This document shows, piece by piece, positions 33,465 through 41,996 of a DNA stretch of 64,000 nt (positions are counted from its first letter, which is position 1; every line of letters begins with the position of its first letter). Origin of the DNA: Deltaproteobacteria bacterium (lineage in GTDB: Bacteria > SAR324 > JACQKK01); assembly GCA_029858505.1 (NCBI GenBank), contig JAOUEW010000002.1, positions 416,851-480,850 of the forward strand, read 5' to 3'. Made by a program: the position numbers and the translations under genes. The notes beneath the pieces were generated by a model. The model saw nothing but the letters and a program-made list of their open reading frames with translations, did no database searches and was not told the DNA's origin.

Positions 33465-34126
33465 GGGGTCTGTTCCTTCCTGCTCCTTTGAGGATGGGAG
33501 AGGGTAAAAGGTTCAAGGTTTTTTTTCAGGTTGAGTCGGGCGTAATGCAGGCGTGATTTCACGCTCCCTTCTGGAATATCCAATATCTCGCTAATTTCTT
33601 TGGCTGAAAGCTCTTCCAGATAAAAGAGGGTCAGAATAATCCGGTGGGGGGGGCTTAATTGCTCCAAGCCTTTCCTCACCAAGCGACCCTCTTCTCCTTC
33701 CAGCACTACTTTTTCGGGGGATGGCCCCCGCTCGACCTGAATCAGGGTCGAGGGCAGATATTCCATGTCTTCTTCTTCCATGTGGGTCCAGCGGCGGGAG
33801 CGGTTCAATTGGCGCAGGGCTTCGTTGACCGCGATTCGGTATAACCAAGTGCGAAAGGATGAGCGCCCTTGGAATCCGTCTAAATGCCGGAAGACTTGAA
33901 GAAACACCTCTTGGGCCACATCCTGGGTCAGGGCGTCATCTTTTACGATGGAAAAGATCAGCCGGGCCGTGGCCGGGCTGTGGCGCTTGAACAATACCTC
34001 AAAGGCCCGGGAATCTCCCCGCACATGGGCCTGAATGAGAATGTCGTCCTCATTTTCCTCCCAGGCTTTCTTCGCTGGCGGAGCCTCTGCCGATGGCGAG
34101 GGAGGGTGGGGTGGGGGTTTGTCCAT
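33461..34126 (-). CDS. ECF sigma-70 factor (RpoE-like)
   Basis: 221 residues. Region 2 is FEVLFKRHSPATARLIFSIV, then AQEVFLQVFRHLDGFQGRSS and RTWLYRIAVNEALRQL; region 4 contains HRIILTLFYLEELSAKEISE and ILDIPEGSVKSRLHYARLNL. A Pro-rich head of about 25 residues is extra. It directs RNA polymerase to its own stress regulon and is coupled to the downstream anti-sigma gene by a 4-base overlap. Confidence 0.94.
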   Translation of the reverse strand: MDKPPPHPPSPSAEAPPAKKAWEENEDDILIQAHVRGDSRAFEVLFKRHSPATARLIFSIVKDDALTQDVAQEVFLQVFRHLDGFQGRSSFRTWLYRIAVNEALRQLNRSRRWTHMEEEDMEYLPSTLIQVERGPSPEKVVLEGEEGRLVRKGLEQLSPPHRIILTLFYLEELSAKEISEILDIPEGSVKSRLHYARLNLKKNLEPFTLSHPQRSRKEQTP

Positions 34127-34188
34127 CCCTTATCATCCGTTTGCTATGGTTTGGAATCAAGGGGGGGGGTTGGTCTTGTAAATAAATT

Positions 34189-34260
34189 GAGACCTCTGCA
34201 TAACCTATGATTTCCCATTCCCCCTTTGCACGACAAAAACCCAGGTTATGCAGAGGCCTT
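34189..34260 (-). repeat. GAGACC-TIR element, short form (R5)
   Basis: 72 bp with ends GAGACCTCTGCATAACC and GGTTATGCAGAGGCCTT. It is flanked on both sides by the perfect 5-bp direct repeat AAATT (34184-34188 and 34261-34265), a target-site duplication. It sits in the divergent promoter region between the sigma factor and the next plus-strand gene. Confidence 0.9.
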
Positions 34261-34402
34261 AAATTGAGTTTGCATCCCGTGGAGAATTGTTTCATTCTAG
34301 GTCGGGCGGCAGGGAACAAAGAATAAAAGAACATGAAAGTTTATGTGCCCTGAACGATGTATTTCTGACGGGGGCGGAACCCTTTTTCTCTACGATTCAA
34401 CC

Positions 34403-35086
34403 ATGGCTCAACAAATCACTTCCCCTCAGCTTTTTCTTTTGGGGGGCTACGGCGTGGCGCTGGGGGTTGTGGCGGCAACCGCGGAACTGACTCTTCGGCA
34501 AGTGAATCAACCTGGGGGGGCTGCTTTGCTGCCCTTGGCAGGCTTAATACAGGGGCGGGGACCCGAAATATTGCAAGGAGAAACTTGGCGAGAGGCCGCC
34601 ATAGTGGTGCTGATGTTTCTTCCCGTTTGGCTGGTGCTGGGGCGCTGGCAAGATAGAATCATGGCTTTTCTGGCTTTGGGCAGCCTGTCTGGGGTGACCC
34701 GGCTGGTGGTAGTGAAACAGGCCATCGGCTGGCCCACTTCGCCGGAAGAATTTGACCTTTTGGGGGTATTTCCCACGCTGCTGGCCGGTCCGGTTTGGGC
34801 GGTGATGGCCATGTATTTATTGGTGGGATTGTTTTCTCTGCTCTATATGTACTACCTCCCCATTCGCATCCCTCCGGTGGTTCATCCGGTACAAGGGGTC
34901 TCCGCGGCCCTGGGGGGAGTGCTTCTGTTTTGGTCGTTTGTGGGTGGGGGCGATAGGGTTCTTGCTGGAACCATGTCCGGAGATTTTTCTTTGATTCTAT
35001 ACAGTCTGGGATTTTTTCTGGTGCTGGGTGGGGGAGGGTCTTACATGACGGTGTATTTAAAAAAACCCCGAGCGCGGTTTCACTAA
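34403..35086 (+). CDS. Unknown 227-aa multi-span membrane protein
   Basis: The frame is open from 34343, but the ATG at 34403 starts directly before the hydrophobic part (MAQQITSPQLFLLGGYGVAL). About six membrane helices follow, such as IVVLMFLPVWLVLGRW, FPTLLAGPVWAVMAMYLLVG and LFSLLYMYYLPI. No family is recognised. R5 lies 143 bases upstream. Confidence 0.65.
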   Translation: MAQQITSPQLFLLGGYGVALGVVAATAELTLRQVNQPGGAALLPLAGLIQGRGPEILQGETWREAAIVVLMFLPVWLVLGRWQDRIMAFLALGSLSGVTRLVVVKQAIGWPTSPEEFDLLGVFPTLLAGPVWAVMAMYLLVGLFSLLYMYYLPIRIPPVVHPVQGVSAALGGVLLFWSFVGGGDRVLAGTMSGDFSLILYSLGFFLVLGGGGSYMTVYLKKPRARFH

Positions 35087-35096
35087 AGTCAGCAGG

Positions 35097-36662
35097 TCAC
35101 GGCTTGGTGGGCACGGGCTTTTTGGGGGCTGGTTTGGTGGGCACCGGTATAGAATTAGGCAGCCCATAGAGTTTTCCCACCCGTTCTCGAATCGTTGGAA
35201 TCTCATCGGCTTTGAGCACCAGTGACCCCCGGCCCCCGCCCATGGTTTCCACGACATGAAATCCCTCTAGGGGAGATTTCAGGGCCTGCCGCAGTGAAGC
35301 GAGGGATGTGACGGCACGGCCATTGACCCGGACCACCATGCTGTTGGCCGAACTTTCGTATCCCAGGGTGGAGGGATCTGGGAAGACCTGAGAAATGATC
35401 ACGATTTTTTCTGGATGATTCCCTTCCGCCATGCTGTTCAGGGCATATTCAATAATCAACCGTTGGGGTGCCCGCTGGGTCCATCCTTTTCCCCAGGCTC
35501 GCAGGGCATCCAGTTGCAACTCTTGAAACACCACTCCTCCCAGCACCTCATAGTCCGCCGGTCCGTCAAAAGCATAAGGCAGCACTCGGTAGTCGGCATC
35601 TCGGTAGCGGCGGCGAACCAAGTTGATATCGACCACATTTCCATTTCGCCACACCTTGGCGGGCAGGGTTTTGGCCGAAGGCAGGTCATTCAAAGCCAGG
35701 GTGAAGGCCACCCGCCCATACAGGGGGTGTTGAATCTGCCCTTCGTTGTTGATCAAGTATCCGTTGACCACCAACAGCACATCTCCTGGCCGAATTTCCC
35801 TGGCCCCGGTGCCTCCCGATAAGACTTCCGGAATCAACACCCCGGGTCCCCCTGGCCGCAAGCCCAGGGCCTGGGCCAGGGCTGGGTGGTCTGTGCGCTG
35901 CCAAGTGAACCCCCGGTGGGCAAAAAACCATCCTGGGTGGTCGGCTGCCGCCACAAAGGCCGCCAGCACCGGAGAGGGCGTCACCTGGATTTCCTGGTTT
36001 TGGCTGGTGATGATGCCCACCACTTGGCCGTCCAGGGTCAGCACCTCGGCCCAGCCCAGCCCCCCCATGTTGGTGTTGGCCCGCAGTTGGGGAATTTCCA
36101 TGTTTCCGTAGCGGGATGTTCCGGCACGCACATCCACCACTTCTCCCGTTCCCTGCTCGAACCGCCCGGTGGAACGCCAGCGGTTAATTAGGAAACGCCC
36201 TCCTGAAAGCGCCTGGGGGGCCAAGGGCAGGGCTTCCAGGTCTTTCCAAAAGTCGGGGCTGTCTACGCGCAGCAATGCCAAGTCGAGTTCATAGTCTACC
36301 CGGACCAGCCGGACAGGGGTGCTGGGGGTGCGGCCCAGTTTCCCCGCTTCAATCAGGGTGGCGTTCCTCACCATTTCGGCGGTGGTGAGCAACCAACCCT
36401 TGCGAATGACCAGGGCAGAGCCTTGGATGGTGTCTTCGTTTTGTTTTTGCCAGGGGGCCCTGGGGTCGAAGGCCTGGTTGGTGACCCGCAGAGACACCAC
36501 CCCCCTGGGCTCTTCCACCCGGGTGGGGGCTTGCCCGGTTTGGGGCTGGGTGGTCTGGGCCAAAACCGAGCTGGCCTGGGCAAAGATCAGGGTGGCCTGG
36601 AAAATGACCAGCCAGGGGAGGAACACCAAGCCAGAAACAAGGAGTTTTCGGGGGGGAGTCAT
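35097..36662 (-). CDS. HtrA-like protein with degenerate protease site (probable pseudo-protease)
   Basis: 521 residues; ATGA overlap with the upstream HtrA gene. A signal sequence (LLVSGLVFLPWLVIFQATLI) is followed by a trypsin-like domain whose key positions are changed: TTAEMV where TNAHVV is expected, an Asp still present in DYELDLALLRVDSP, and TNMGGLGWAEV where GNSGGPV is expected. So the His and Ser are missing. PDZ-like regions follow (GGPGVLIPEVLSGGTGAREI; YESSANSMVVRVNGRAVTSL). It may bind unfolded or PDZ ligands or regulate its paralogue. Confidence 0.8.
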   Translation of the reverse strand: MTPPRKLLVSGLVFLPWLVIFQATLIFAQASSVLAQTTQPQTGQAPTRVEEPRGVVSLRVTNQAFDPRAPWQKQNEDTIQGSALVIRKGWLLTTAEMVRNATLIEAGKLGRTPSTPVRLVRVDYELDLALLRVDSPDFWKDLEALPLAPQALSGGRFLINRWRSTGRFEQGTGEVVDVRAGTSRYGNMEIPQLRANTNMGGLGWAEVLTLDGQVVGIITSQNQEIQVTPSPVLAAFVAAADHPGWFFAHRGFTWQRTDHPALAQALGLRPGGPGVLIPEVLSGGTGAREIRPGDVLLVVNGYLINNEGQIQHPLYGRVAFTLALNDLPSAKTLPAKVWRNGNVVDINLVRRRYRDADYRVLPYAFDGPADYEVLGGVVFQELQLDALRAWGKGWTQRAPQRLIIEYALNSMAEGNHPEKIVIISQVFPDPSTLGYESSANSMVVRVNGRAVTSLASLRQALKSPLEGFHVVETMGGGRGSLVLKADEIPTIRERVGKLYGLPNSIPVPTKPAPKKPVPTKP

Positions 36663-38296
36663 GGAAGCCTCCGGTCGGAGGGAATGCCATAGTTGGCCAA
36701 AATTTCCCTGTGGGCCTGGGCGGCATCATCTCGGTCGATAAATATAAGCGCGTGGGAATGGGCCAAGCGGATGCGGGTGTACGCTCCGCGGCCGTTCTCC
36801 AGTGCGGCCAGGGCCTCCTGCAGGGTGTTGACCTTTCGTCCGTTGATTTCCTCCACGATGGACCCGCTCATGCCCCGGTAGGCGCTGTTGACCGGATGGG
36901 GCAGCACCCGGGTGAGCACCAGGGCTTGGGCGGGCAGATCGGGTTTTTCAACCCGCTTGTAAAAGTGATGATACAGCAGATTTTTCCCGGCCTGCTCCCA
37001 GTAGTTGCCATAGGTGGCTAGGTATTCTTTGTCGAGAGGCATGAATACCAGCCCGGCGTAGATCAGGTAATAGGGTTCATGGTCGAACTGGTTTCTCATC
37101 CGCTCGCTGTCGGCGTAGGGGCTTAAAGGGAAGAGCACGGTTTCCTCCCGCTTCTTCCGCCACAGGGTCAGGGTTACCCGTTCTCCCGCCTGCATTTCTT
37201 CCGCCCGTTGAGAAAAATTCACCCGATGGCCATGGTAAGCGATGGTGCCGTCGTTGGCCACCGGGTCGCCCTCAATGGCCATCACCACATCGCCGGGTTG
37301 AACAAATTTCTCCGCCGCGGAGCCCGGTAACACCCGGTCCACCACCACCCCAGAGCGCCCCGATGGCAGCCCCAGCCATTGGCGATAAGCGGGGTTTTCC
37401 AGGTTGCTGGTGACCACCCCCATTTCGCCAAAACCATGATAGGTGCCGTCTTGAATGTCATCAAGAAACCGGCGGATCACCGGCACGGGGATGAAAAACC
37501 CCACCGAGCTTAGTTGAGTGTTGGTTTGGAAGGCCACCCCCACCACCTTGCCCCCCTGCAACACGGGTCCGCCGCTGTTTCCAGGGTTGATGGCCGAGTC
37601 GGTCTGAATGGACAAATGCAGGTCCGCGCCGCTGTGAATGTAGCGGTTAAACTCTATCCGAGACACCACCCCTTCGGTGCGAGAGAGTTTTTCTCCCCCG
37701 GCCGGATAGCCATAGGTGCGCACGTTGGTTTGCAGGGTGGGCAGGCCGCCCAGTTTGAGGGGGGTTACCCGGGCAAAGGCGGGGTCGTCCACCCGCAGCA
37801 GGGCCAGGTCGCAGTCGTGAGCAATGAAGGCCACCTTGGCGAAATAGGCGGTGTCTTTGCCGCCTTGCCGCAGAATGATCTGCTTGGCGTCGCTGACCAC
37901 ATGGGCGTTGGTCAACACTTCTCCGGGGGCAATCACAAACCCCGATCCGGTGGCCCGTTCTCTGGCTTGGTGGTTCCAGGGGGTGGCCCAGTCTCCGTGC
38001 TGGCTGGTGACTTCGATGGACACCACGGCTTGCTCCAGAGCGTCTTCTCCCAAGGGCCGGCTCCATAGCAACAGGAACACCAAGCCAGCAAAAAGCAGTC
38101 CGCCAGCCCCAATGGCTGCCTGCTTTTGCGGGGTAGATAACCGCTGCCAGCGTGCGGCCACGGCCTTTCCCCCAGGGACCCGTTGAGCTTGGTGTTTTGC
38201 CCACGACAGGCTGGCTTGGCCCCATGGGATCATCCGCCGCAACCGGTGCCGGAACCCGCCAGGGGTTGCGCCGGTCGTTGGTTTCTTGGGGGCCAT
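36659..38296 (-). CDS. HtrA-family serine protease with PDZ domains
   Basis: About 545 residues from the ATG at 38296, which has AGGA 6 bases upstream. A basic head and one membrane helix (AAIGAGGLLFAGLVFLLLWS) anchor it. The catalytic triad is intact: His in EVLTNAHVVSDAKQ, Asp in IAHDCDLALLRVDD, Ser in AINPGNSGGPVLQGG. Two PDZ domains follow (SGVVVDRVLPGSAAEKFVQP; MSGSIVEEINGRKVNTLQEA). Acts as periplasmic protein quality control. Next gene downstream is its degenerate paralogue. Confidence 0.92.
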   Translation of the reverse strand: MAPKKPTTGATPGGFRHRLRRMIPWGQASLSWAKHQAQRVPGGKAVAARWQRLSTPQKQAAIGAGGLLFAGLVFLLLWSRPLGEDALEQAVVSIEVTSQHGDWATPWNHQARERATGSGFVIAPGEVLTNAHVVSDAKQIILRQGGKDTAYFAKVAFIAHDCDLALLRVDDPAFARVTPLKLGGLPTLQTNVRTYGYPAGGEKLSRTEGVVSRIEFNRYIHSGADLHLSIQTDSAINPGNSGGPVLQGGKVVGVAFQTNTQLSSVGFFIPVPVIRRFLDDIQDGTYHGFGEMGVVTSNLENPAYRQWLGLPSGRSGVVVDRVLPGSAAEKFVQPGDVVMAIEGDPVANDGTIAYHGHRVNFSQRAEEMQAGERVTLTLWRKKREETVLFPLSPYADSERMRNQFDHEPYYLIYAGLVFMPLDKEYLATYGNYWEQAGKNLLYHHFYKRVEKPDLPAQALVLTRVLPHPVNSAYRGMSGSIVEEINGRKVNTLQEALAALENGRGAYTRIRLAHSHALIFIDRDDAAQAHREILANYGIPSDRRLP

Positions 38297-38329
38297 GGAC
38301 AATCCTGGAAGAGGGATTTTGGCGGGAGG

Positions 38330-39085
38330 TTAGTTTTTCTTTTTGTAATGGGGCAGGAGGCGGTCTGGCAGAAAGCGGACCAGGGGCAGGCCAATCCATA
38401 GGGCCTGCCAGGGAAAGATATAGGTTTTCTTGTTTTTGCGAATGGCCCGAATGATGCGGCTCGCCGCTTTGGGCAAGGGCACCAGGAAGGGCATTTTGTG
38501 GGCGTTCAGGCCGGTTTGTTCACTTTCAATCCAACTGGGCGTTAGGGTGGTGACCATCACGCCCGTCCCCCGAAGGTGGGCCCGGTAGGCGTCCATCAGG
38601 GTTTTTACCGCGGCCTTTGAGGCACAGTATGCCCCCTTGTCTGGCAATCCCCGATATCCTGCCATGGACCCCATGGCCGCCAAGTGCCCGGACCTTTGCT
38701 GAATCATGGCCGGAATGAACGGAACCAACGTATGAATGACCCCCTGCACATTGGCGGCGATCAGCCGGGAGGCCTCTAAGGGGTCCCCCAGCTGGATTTT
38801 ATCCGCGCAGCTCAAGCCCGCGCTGGCCAGCACGATGTCAATTCCACCCGCTTCCTTTAGGAAGGCGCGGGCGGCTTGGCCCATGGCCTGGGCATCGGTC
38901 ACATCCACCGGAAAAAGAAACACTCTGGCCCCAGAGCGTTCTAATTCGGTCTTCAGGTTTTCCAACTGGGGCAGGCGGCGGGCAACCAGCCCGAACACCA
39001 TTCCGGGCATGGCCATTTGCCTGGCCACTTCCCGCCCGATTCCTGAACTGGCCCCTGTGATGAACACCCGCGTGGAGTTTGTCAT
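38330..39085 (-). CDS. SDR-family oxidoreductase
   Basis: 251 residues from the ATG at 39085; GGGAGGAT lies upstream inside the end of the DnaC-like gene. Motifs: VFITGASSGIGREVARQMA, the Ser region AAMGSMAGYRG and YCASKAAVKTLMDAYRAHLR. The usual NNAG is replaced by LASAGLS. The basic C-terminus (RFLPDRLLPHYKKKN) resembles membrane-associated SDRs acting on lipids. Co-transcribed between a DnaC-like ATPase and HtrA. Confidence 0.85.
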   Translation of the reverse strand: MTNSTRVFITGASSGIGREVARQMAMPGMVFGLVARRLPQLENLKTELERSGARVFLFPVDVTDAQAMGQAARAFLKEAGGIDIVLASAGLSCADKIQLGDPLEASRLIAANVQGVIHTLVPFIPAMIQQRSGHLAAMGSMAGYRGLPDKGAYCASKAAVKTLMDAYRAHLRGTGVMVTTLTPSWIESEQTGLNAHKMPFLVPLPKAASRIIRAIRKNKKTYIFPWQALWIGLPLVRFLPDRLLPHYKKKN

Positions 39086-39086
39086 G

Positions 39087-39929
39087 TTATCCTCCCACCG
39101 CTTCCCGCTCTCGCCGGTCCACACCCTCCAGCATCACAAAGTCGCACATTTCTTTGAGGCGGGAATGAATGCGGGTACCGACCCGGTCGGTAAGGGTGTC
39201 TCGGATGACTTTTTCTTCTTCTATTCGGTCTTTTCCCCGCACCCGTTCAGACAAAGTGGTATCGGCTCGGTCGGTGTAATTGGTGGTGAACAGGGTGGTT
39301 TTCCGCGCGTTGTAACGGTGAGAAATGAGCATATCCAGCACGGTGAGTTCCCACTCGGAATTTCTGCCCTTCCCCAATTCGTCCACCATTAGTACGTCCA
39401 CCTGATTCAGGGGGTCAATCAGGGCCTCCTCCGGCTCTCCGCGGGCATAGGTAGAACGCAGCTGCTTCAGCAACCCGGAGAAATCCTGAAAGATGACCCC
39501 CACCCCGTGGTGGAAGATGATTTCTCGAATGAACGCCGCCATCAGATGGGTTTTTCCCACCCCTGCCCGGCCCATCAACAGAATTCCCTTTTGCCCCCGG
39601 GTAAAGTTTTTTGCCATCAGGTTGAAGGTGTTGAATGCGTGAAAGTTGCCAGGGTCCCGCTGAGATTCGGTCAGTTGGGCGTTCACAAACCGGGCGGGGA
39701 CACCCGCTTGGTTGTAGAGGCGAACCCTCAACCGGCGGGTTTCACAGCCGCAGGGGCGGGCTTCTTCTTGTCCACGGGCGTTGCGGGTAAAAAGAAACCG
39801 AGAGCCGTGGCATTCTTCGCAAACTTTTACGCAGTCGCACAGGTTGGCCTGCACCACCGAACCGGCGGGGGTCAACAACACGCCTTCCCCAAAACAGCGG
39901 GAACAAGATTTCTTGGAAGGGGGGGTCAT
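39087..39929 (-). CDS. DnaC/DnaI-like AAA+ ATPase with zinc-binding head
   Basis: 280 residues. The N-terminal ~70 residues have paired Cys motifs (CSRCFGEG, CDCVKVCEECHG, CGCETRR), a zinc-binding module. The AAA+ core has Walker A (GRAGVGKTHLMAAFIREI), Walker B (VDVLMVDELGKGRNSEWELT) and sensor region (TTLFTTNYTDRA). IstB/DnaC relatives load helicases or assist transposases; no IS21 transposase is adjacent, so a chromosomal helicase-loader or other ATPase role is more likely. First gene of a minus-strand operon. Confidence 0.82.
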   Translation of the reverse strand: MTPPSKKSCSRCFGEGVLLTPAGSVVQANLCDCVKVCEECHGSRFLFTRNARGQEEARPCGCETRRLRVRLYNQAGVPARFVNAQLTESQRDPGNFHAFNTFNLMAKNFTRGQKGILLMGRAGVGKTHLMAAFIREIIFHHGVGVIFQDFSGLLKQLRSTYARGEPEEALIDPLNQVDVLMVDELGKGRNSEWELTVLDMLISHRYNARKTTLFTTNYTDRADTTLSERVRGKDRIEEEKVIRDTLTDRVGTRIHSRLKEMCDFVMLEGVDRREREAVGG

Positions 39930-40342
39930 GGCCGATGGGAAAAAGTACGGGTTGTAAGCAGGTTCGGGAACACGATGACCTTCTAGTCACGGCTTCTTTC
40001 TAACAAAGTAATCTAACCCCGGCGGCAAGACAATGGAAACCGCTTTCGGTGAGGTGGTTATTTTTTTCCCCCTCTCTGGTTTCTATTTCAATGTCGCCTG
40101 CTTGTCACGGCATGAATCGGAAGAATACAGGCTCGCAACCGGGTATCCTGACGTTCCCCTATCATGAATAAGCGACTATATAATAATAAATACATAACAA
40201 AACCATTGATATATGCATATATTAATATAAGGGCCGCCCTCATCCCAAAGAAAAAGGCCCCTCTCTTGCATCTCTTCTCCCTGAAATGGATTTCACGCTC
40301 GCCATGGATAGGTGACATAGGAAATCTGTTTGTAGGTGTGTC
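39930..40342. other. 413-base divergent intergenic region
   Basis: Between the DnaC-like gene (minus) and the small PilZ-like gene (plus). Very AT-rich at 40160-40235, with TATAAT at 40179-40184 but no convincing -35. It probably contains promoters for both sides; no gene seen. Confidence 0.4.
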
Positions 40343-40747
40343 ATGAGAAGCGGAATGCAGGCTCCCCGCTCGATTTTGAGCCGGGAACGAACAGCCTCTA
40401 CGATGGCGTTCTACCCCAAACCCTACCCCATGGTTGTGGGGATTCGCCCGTTGAATGCCGAAGAAATGACCGGGCTTGAAATGTATGAAGACGGAATTTC
40501 CTTCCGGTCTCCCCATCCCATGGATGGTGGGAAAATGGTGGAGGTTGTGCTCTGCCATGGAAAACTGGTGATGGAAGCCGAAATTTCTCACTGCAAGCCC
40601 TTGCATGATGATCAGGGTGGTTTTGTGGTGAGGGCTCGCTTTTTAAATCCCTCCCAGGAAATCAGCAACCTGTTGTGCGAGGAACTGGCCCAGGGTGAAG
40701 AGGAAATGCTTCACGCAACCAGCCCCAAACCCCATCGGATTGCCTGA
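40343..40747 (+). CDS. Small PilZ-like protein (tentative)
   Basis: 134 residues; GTAGGTG lies before the ATG, with an alternative ATG at 40403. From about residue 30 it reads as beta strands: VVGIRPLNAEEMTGLEMYED, then GISFRSPHPMDGGKMVEVVL and GGFVVRARFLNP. The order strand, acidic turn EDGISF, strand resembles PilZ domains (DxSxxG), but the defining Arg motif is unclear. Function not assigned. Confidence 0.5.
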   Translation: MRSGMQAPRSILSRERTASTMAFYPKPYPMVVGIRPLNAEEMTGLEMYEDGISFRSPHPMDGGKMVEVVLCHGKLVMEAEISHCKPLHDDQGGFVVRARFLNPSQEISNLLCEELAQGEEEMLHATSPKPHRIA

Positions 40748-41237
40748 AGGGGGCCCAGGCCCCTTTCAGGGGGGGATTTTCAATCTTCCTCCCTACTCTC
40801 CCGCCCCAGAATCCCTCGTTTTTCCCTTCATTTATTCCAGACACAAATCGCATTAATTATCAGGATTCAATATATATTTTCCCCATCTTGCGTCTCCCAA
40901 TTTACGGCGGAGAAAAAAAAACAATAATCTCCCTTGAATTTTACTCCCATAGTGATGTAAGCATTTGACGGCATGAAGGTGTGATCATGTCACACGATGA
41001 TTGTTTGTGTGTGCTGTGAGTCACCCCGCACCAGGGAAGATCAGGCTGGTTTTGAGGGCCTTGCTTTTCCCGGATGAGTGTGGTTTGACTATGTCCTCGT
41101 TTGTTGTGTTGTTCTGTTTGATTTGTGGTTTTTAGGAAAAAGATTTCATAAAGAATATGAATATTTTAGATGAGCCGACAGGCTTGTCTCATCACCAGGC
41201 AAACTCAAGGCAACGTTTTCAACACCAGAGACTCCGC
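40748..41237. other. Upstream region of the act operon
   Basis: About 490 bases. A hairpin AAGGGGGCC-CAG-GCCCCTTT after the previous gene has no T run. The middle is AT-rich, and the palindrome at 40979-40995 is listed separately. Reading frames open from 41157 exist, but no other gene is supported. Confidence 0.4.
40979..40995. promoter_or_regulatory. Perfect dyad GTGTGA-N5-TCACAC upstream of actA
   Basis: The arms GTGTGA and TCACAC are exact inverted repeats separated by TCATG. They resemble the TGTGA/TCACA arms of Crp/Fnr-family sites, but the spacer is 5, not 6. A TTGACG lies just upstream (40965-40970). It lies about 240 bases before the actA start. Confidence 0.45.
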
Positions 41238-41969
41238 ATGATGAATTTGAAAAAGGCCGGAGCCTATTCTCTCCCGGCTAAGATGAAGCACACGACGATT
41301 TCAAATCCCGCTTCCAAAGGGGCGCTTATTTCTGGGAAATGGGCAGCCCTGATGGGGCTCGCTTTGTTTCTGATGTTCGCGGCCTGCGCCGCCCAGGCCC
41401 AAAACGCCCTGAAAGACGAGGATGTGGCCAAAATTGAGGGCGGAGATCAGCCCATTAAATTTAGCCACCGCATTCACGCCGGGGTGAACCAGATCCCCTG
41501 CCAATATTGCCACATCTACGCGCGGCGCTCGTGGGTGGCGGGCGCTCCTCCGGTGAGTGTTTGTGCCGGGTGCCACCAAACGGTGAACCCCGACTTGGCG
41601 GAAGTGAAAAAGGTCATGAAGCACTGGGAGGAAAAGAAACCCATTGAATGGGTGAGAATTCATGACACCCCAGATTTTGTCCGCTTTCCTCACTGGAAAC
41701 ACGTCACGGCTAGCAACGAGGTCTTCCCGAACGGGGTTCCCTGTCAAAAATGTCACGGTCCCATTGAAACCTTGGATGTCGTAACGGTTCAAGAGAAAGA
41801 TTTCGGCCGGATGGGATGGTGTATGAAGTGCCACCTCACCCTTCCCGGAACCATGGAGCGCAAGCGGGCTTTCCCGGTTGCCGAAGGCAGCCCCCGCACG
41901 GCCAACGACATGCATCCCAAGGGATATCACCGGCCCTTGATGACCGACTGCCTCACCTGCCACAAATAA
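41238..41969 (+). CDS. actA: Alternative complex III subunit A, pentaheme cytochrome c
   Basis: Start uncertain (41157, 41238 or 41283); the signal/anchor helix is WAALMGLALFLMFAACAAQA. Five CXXCH heme motifs are present: CQYCH, CAGCH, CQKCH, CMKCH and CLTCH, plus family His residues (FSHRIHAGVN, FPHWKHV). ActA is the periplasmic electron-exit subunit. First gene of actABCDEF. Confidence 0.93.
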   Translation: MMNLKKAGAYSLPAKMKHTTISNPASKGALISGKWAALMGLALFLMFAACAAQAQNALKDEDVAKIEGGDQPIKFSHRIHAGVNQIPCQYCHIYARRSWVAGAPPVSVCAGCHQTVNPDLAEVKKVMKHWEEKKPIEWVRIHDTPDFVRFPHWKHVTASNEVFPNGVPCQKCHGPIETLDVVTVQEKDFGRMGWCMKCHLTLPGTMERKRAFPVAEGSPRTANDMHPKGYHRPLMTDCLTCHK

Positions 41970-41996
41970 TGAGATCCTAGAGGAGCCATCCATACC

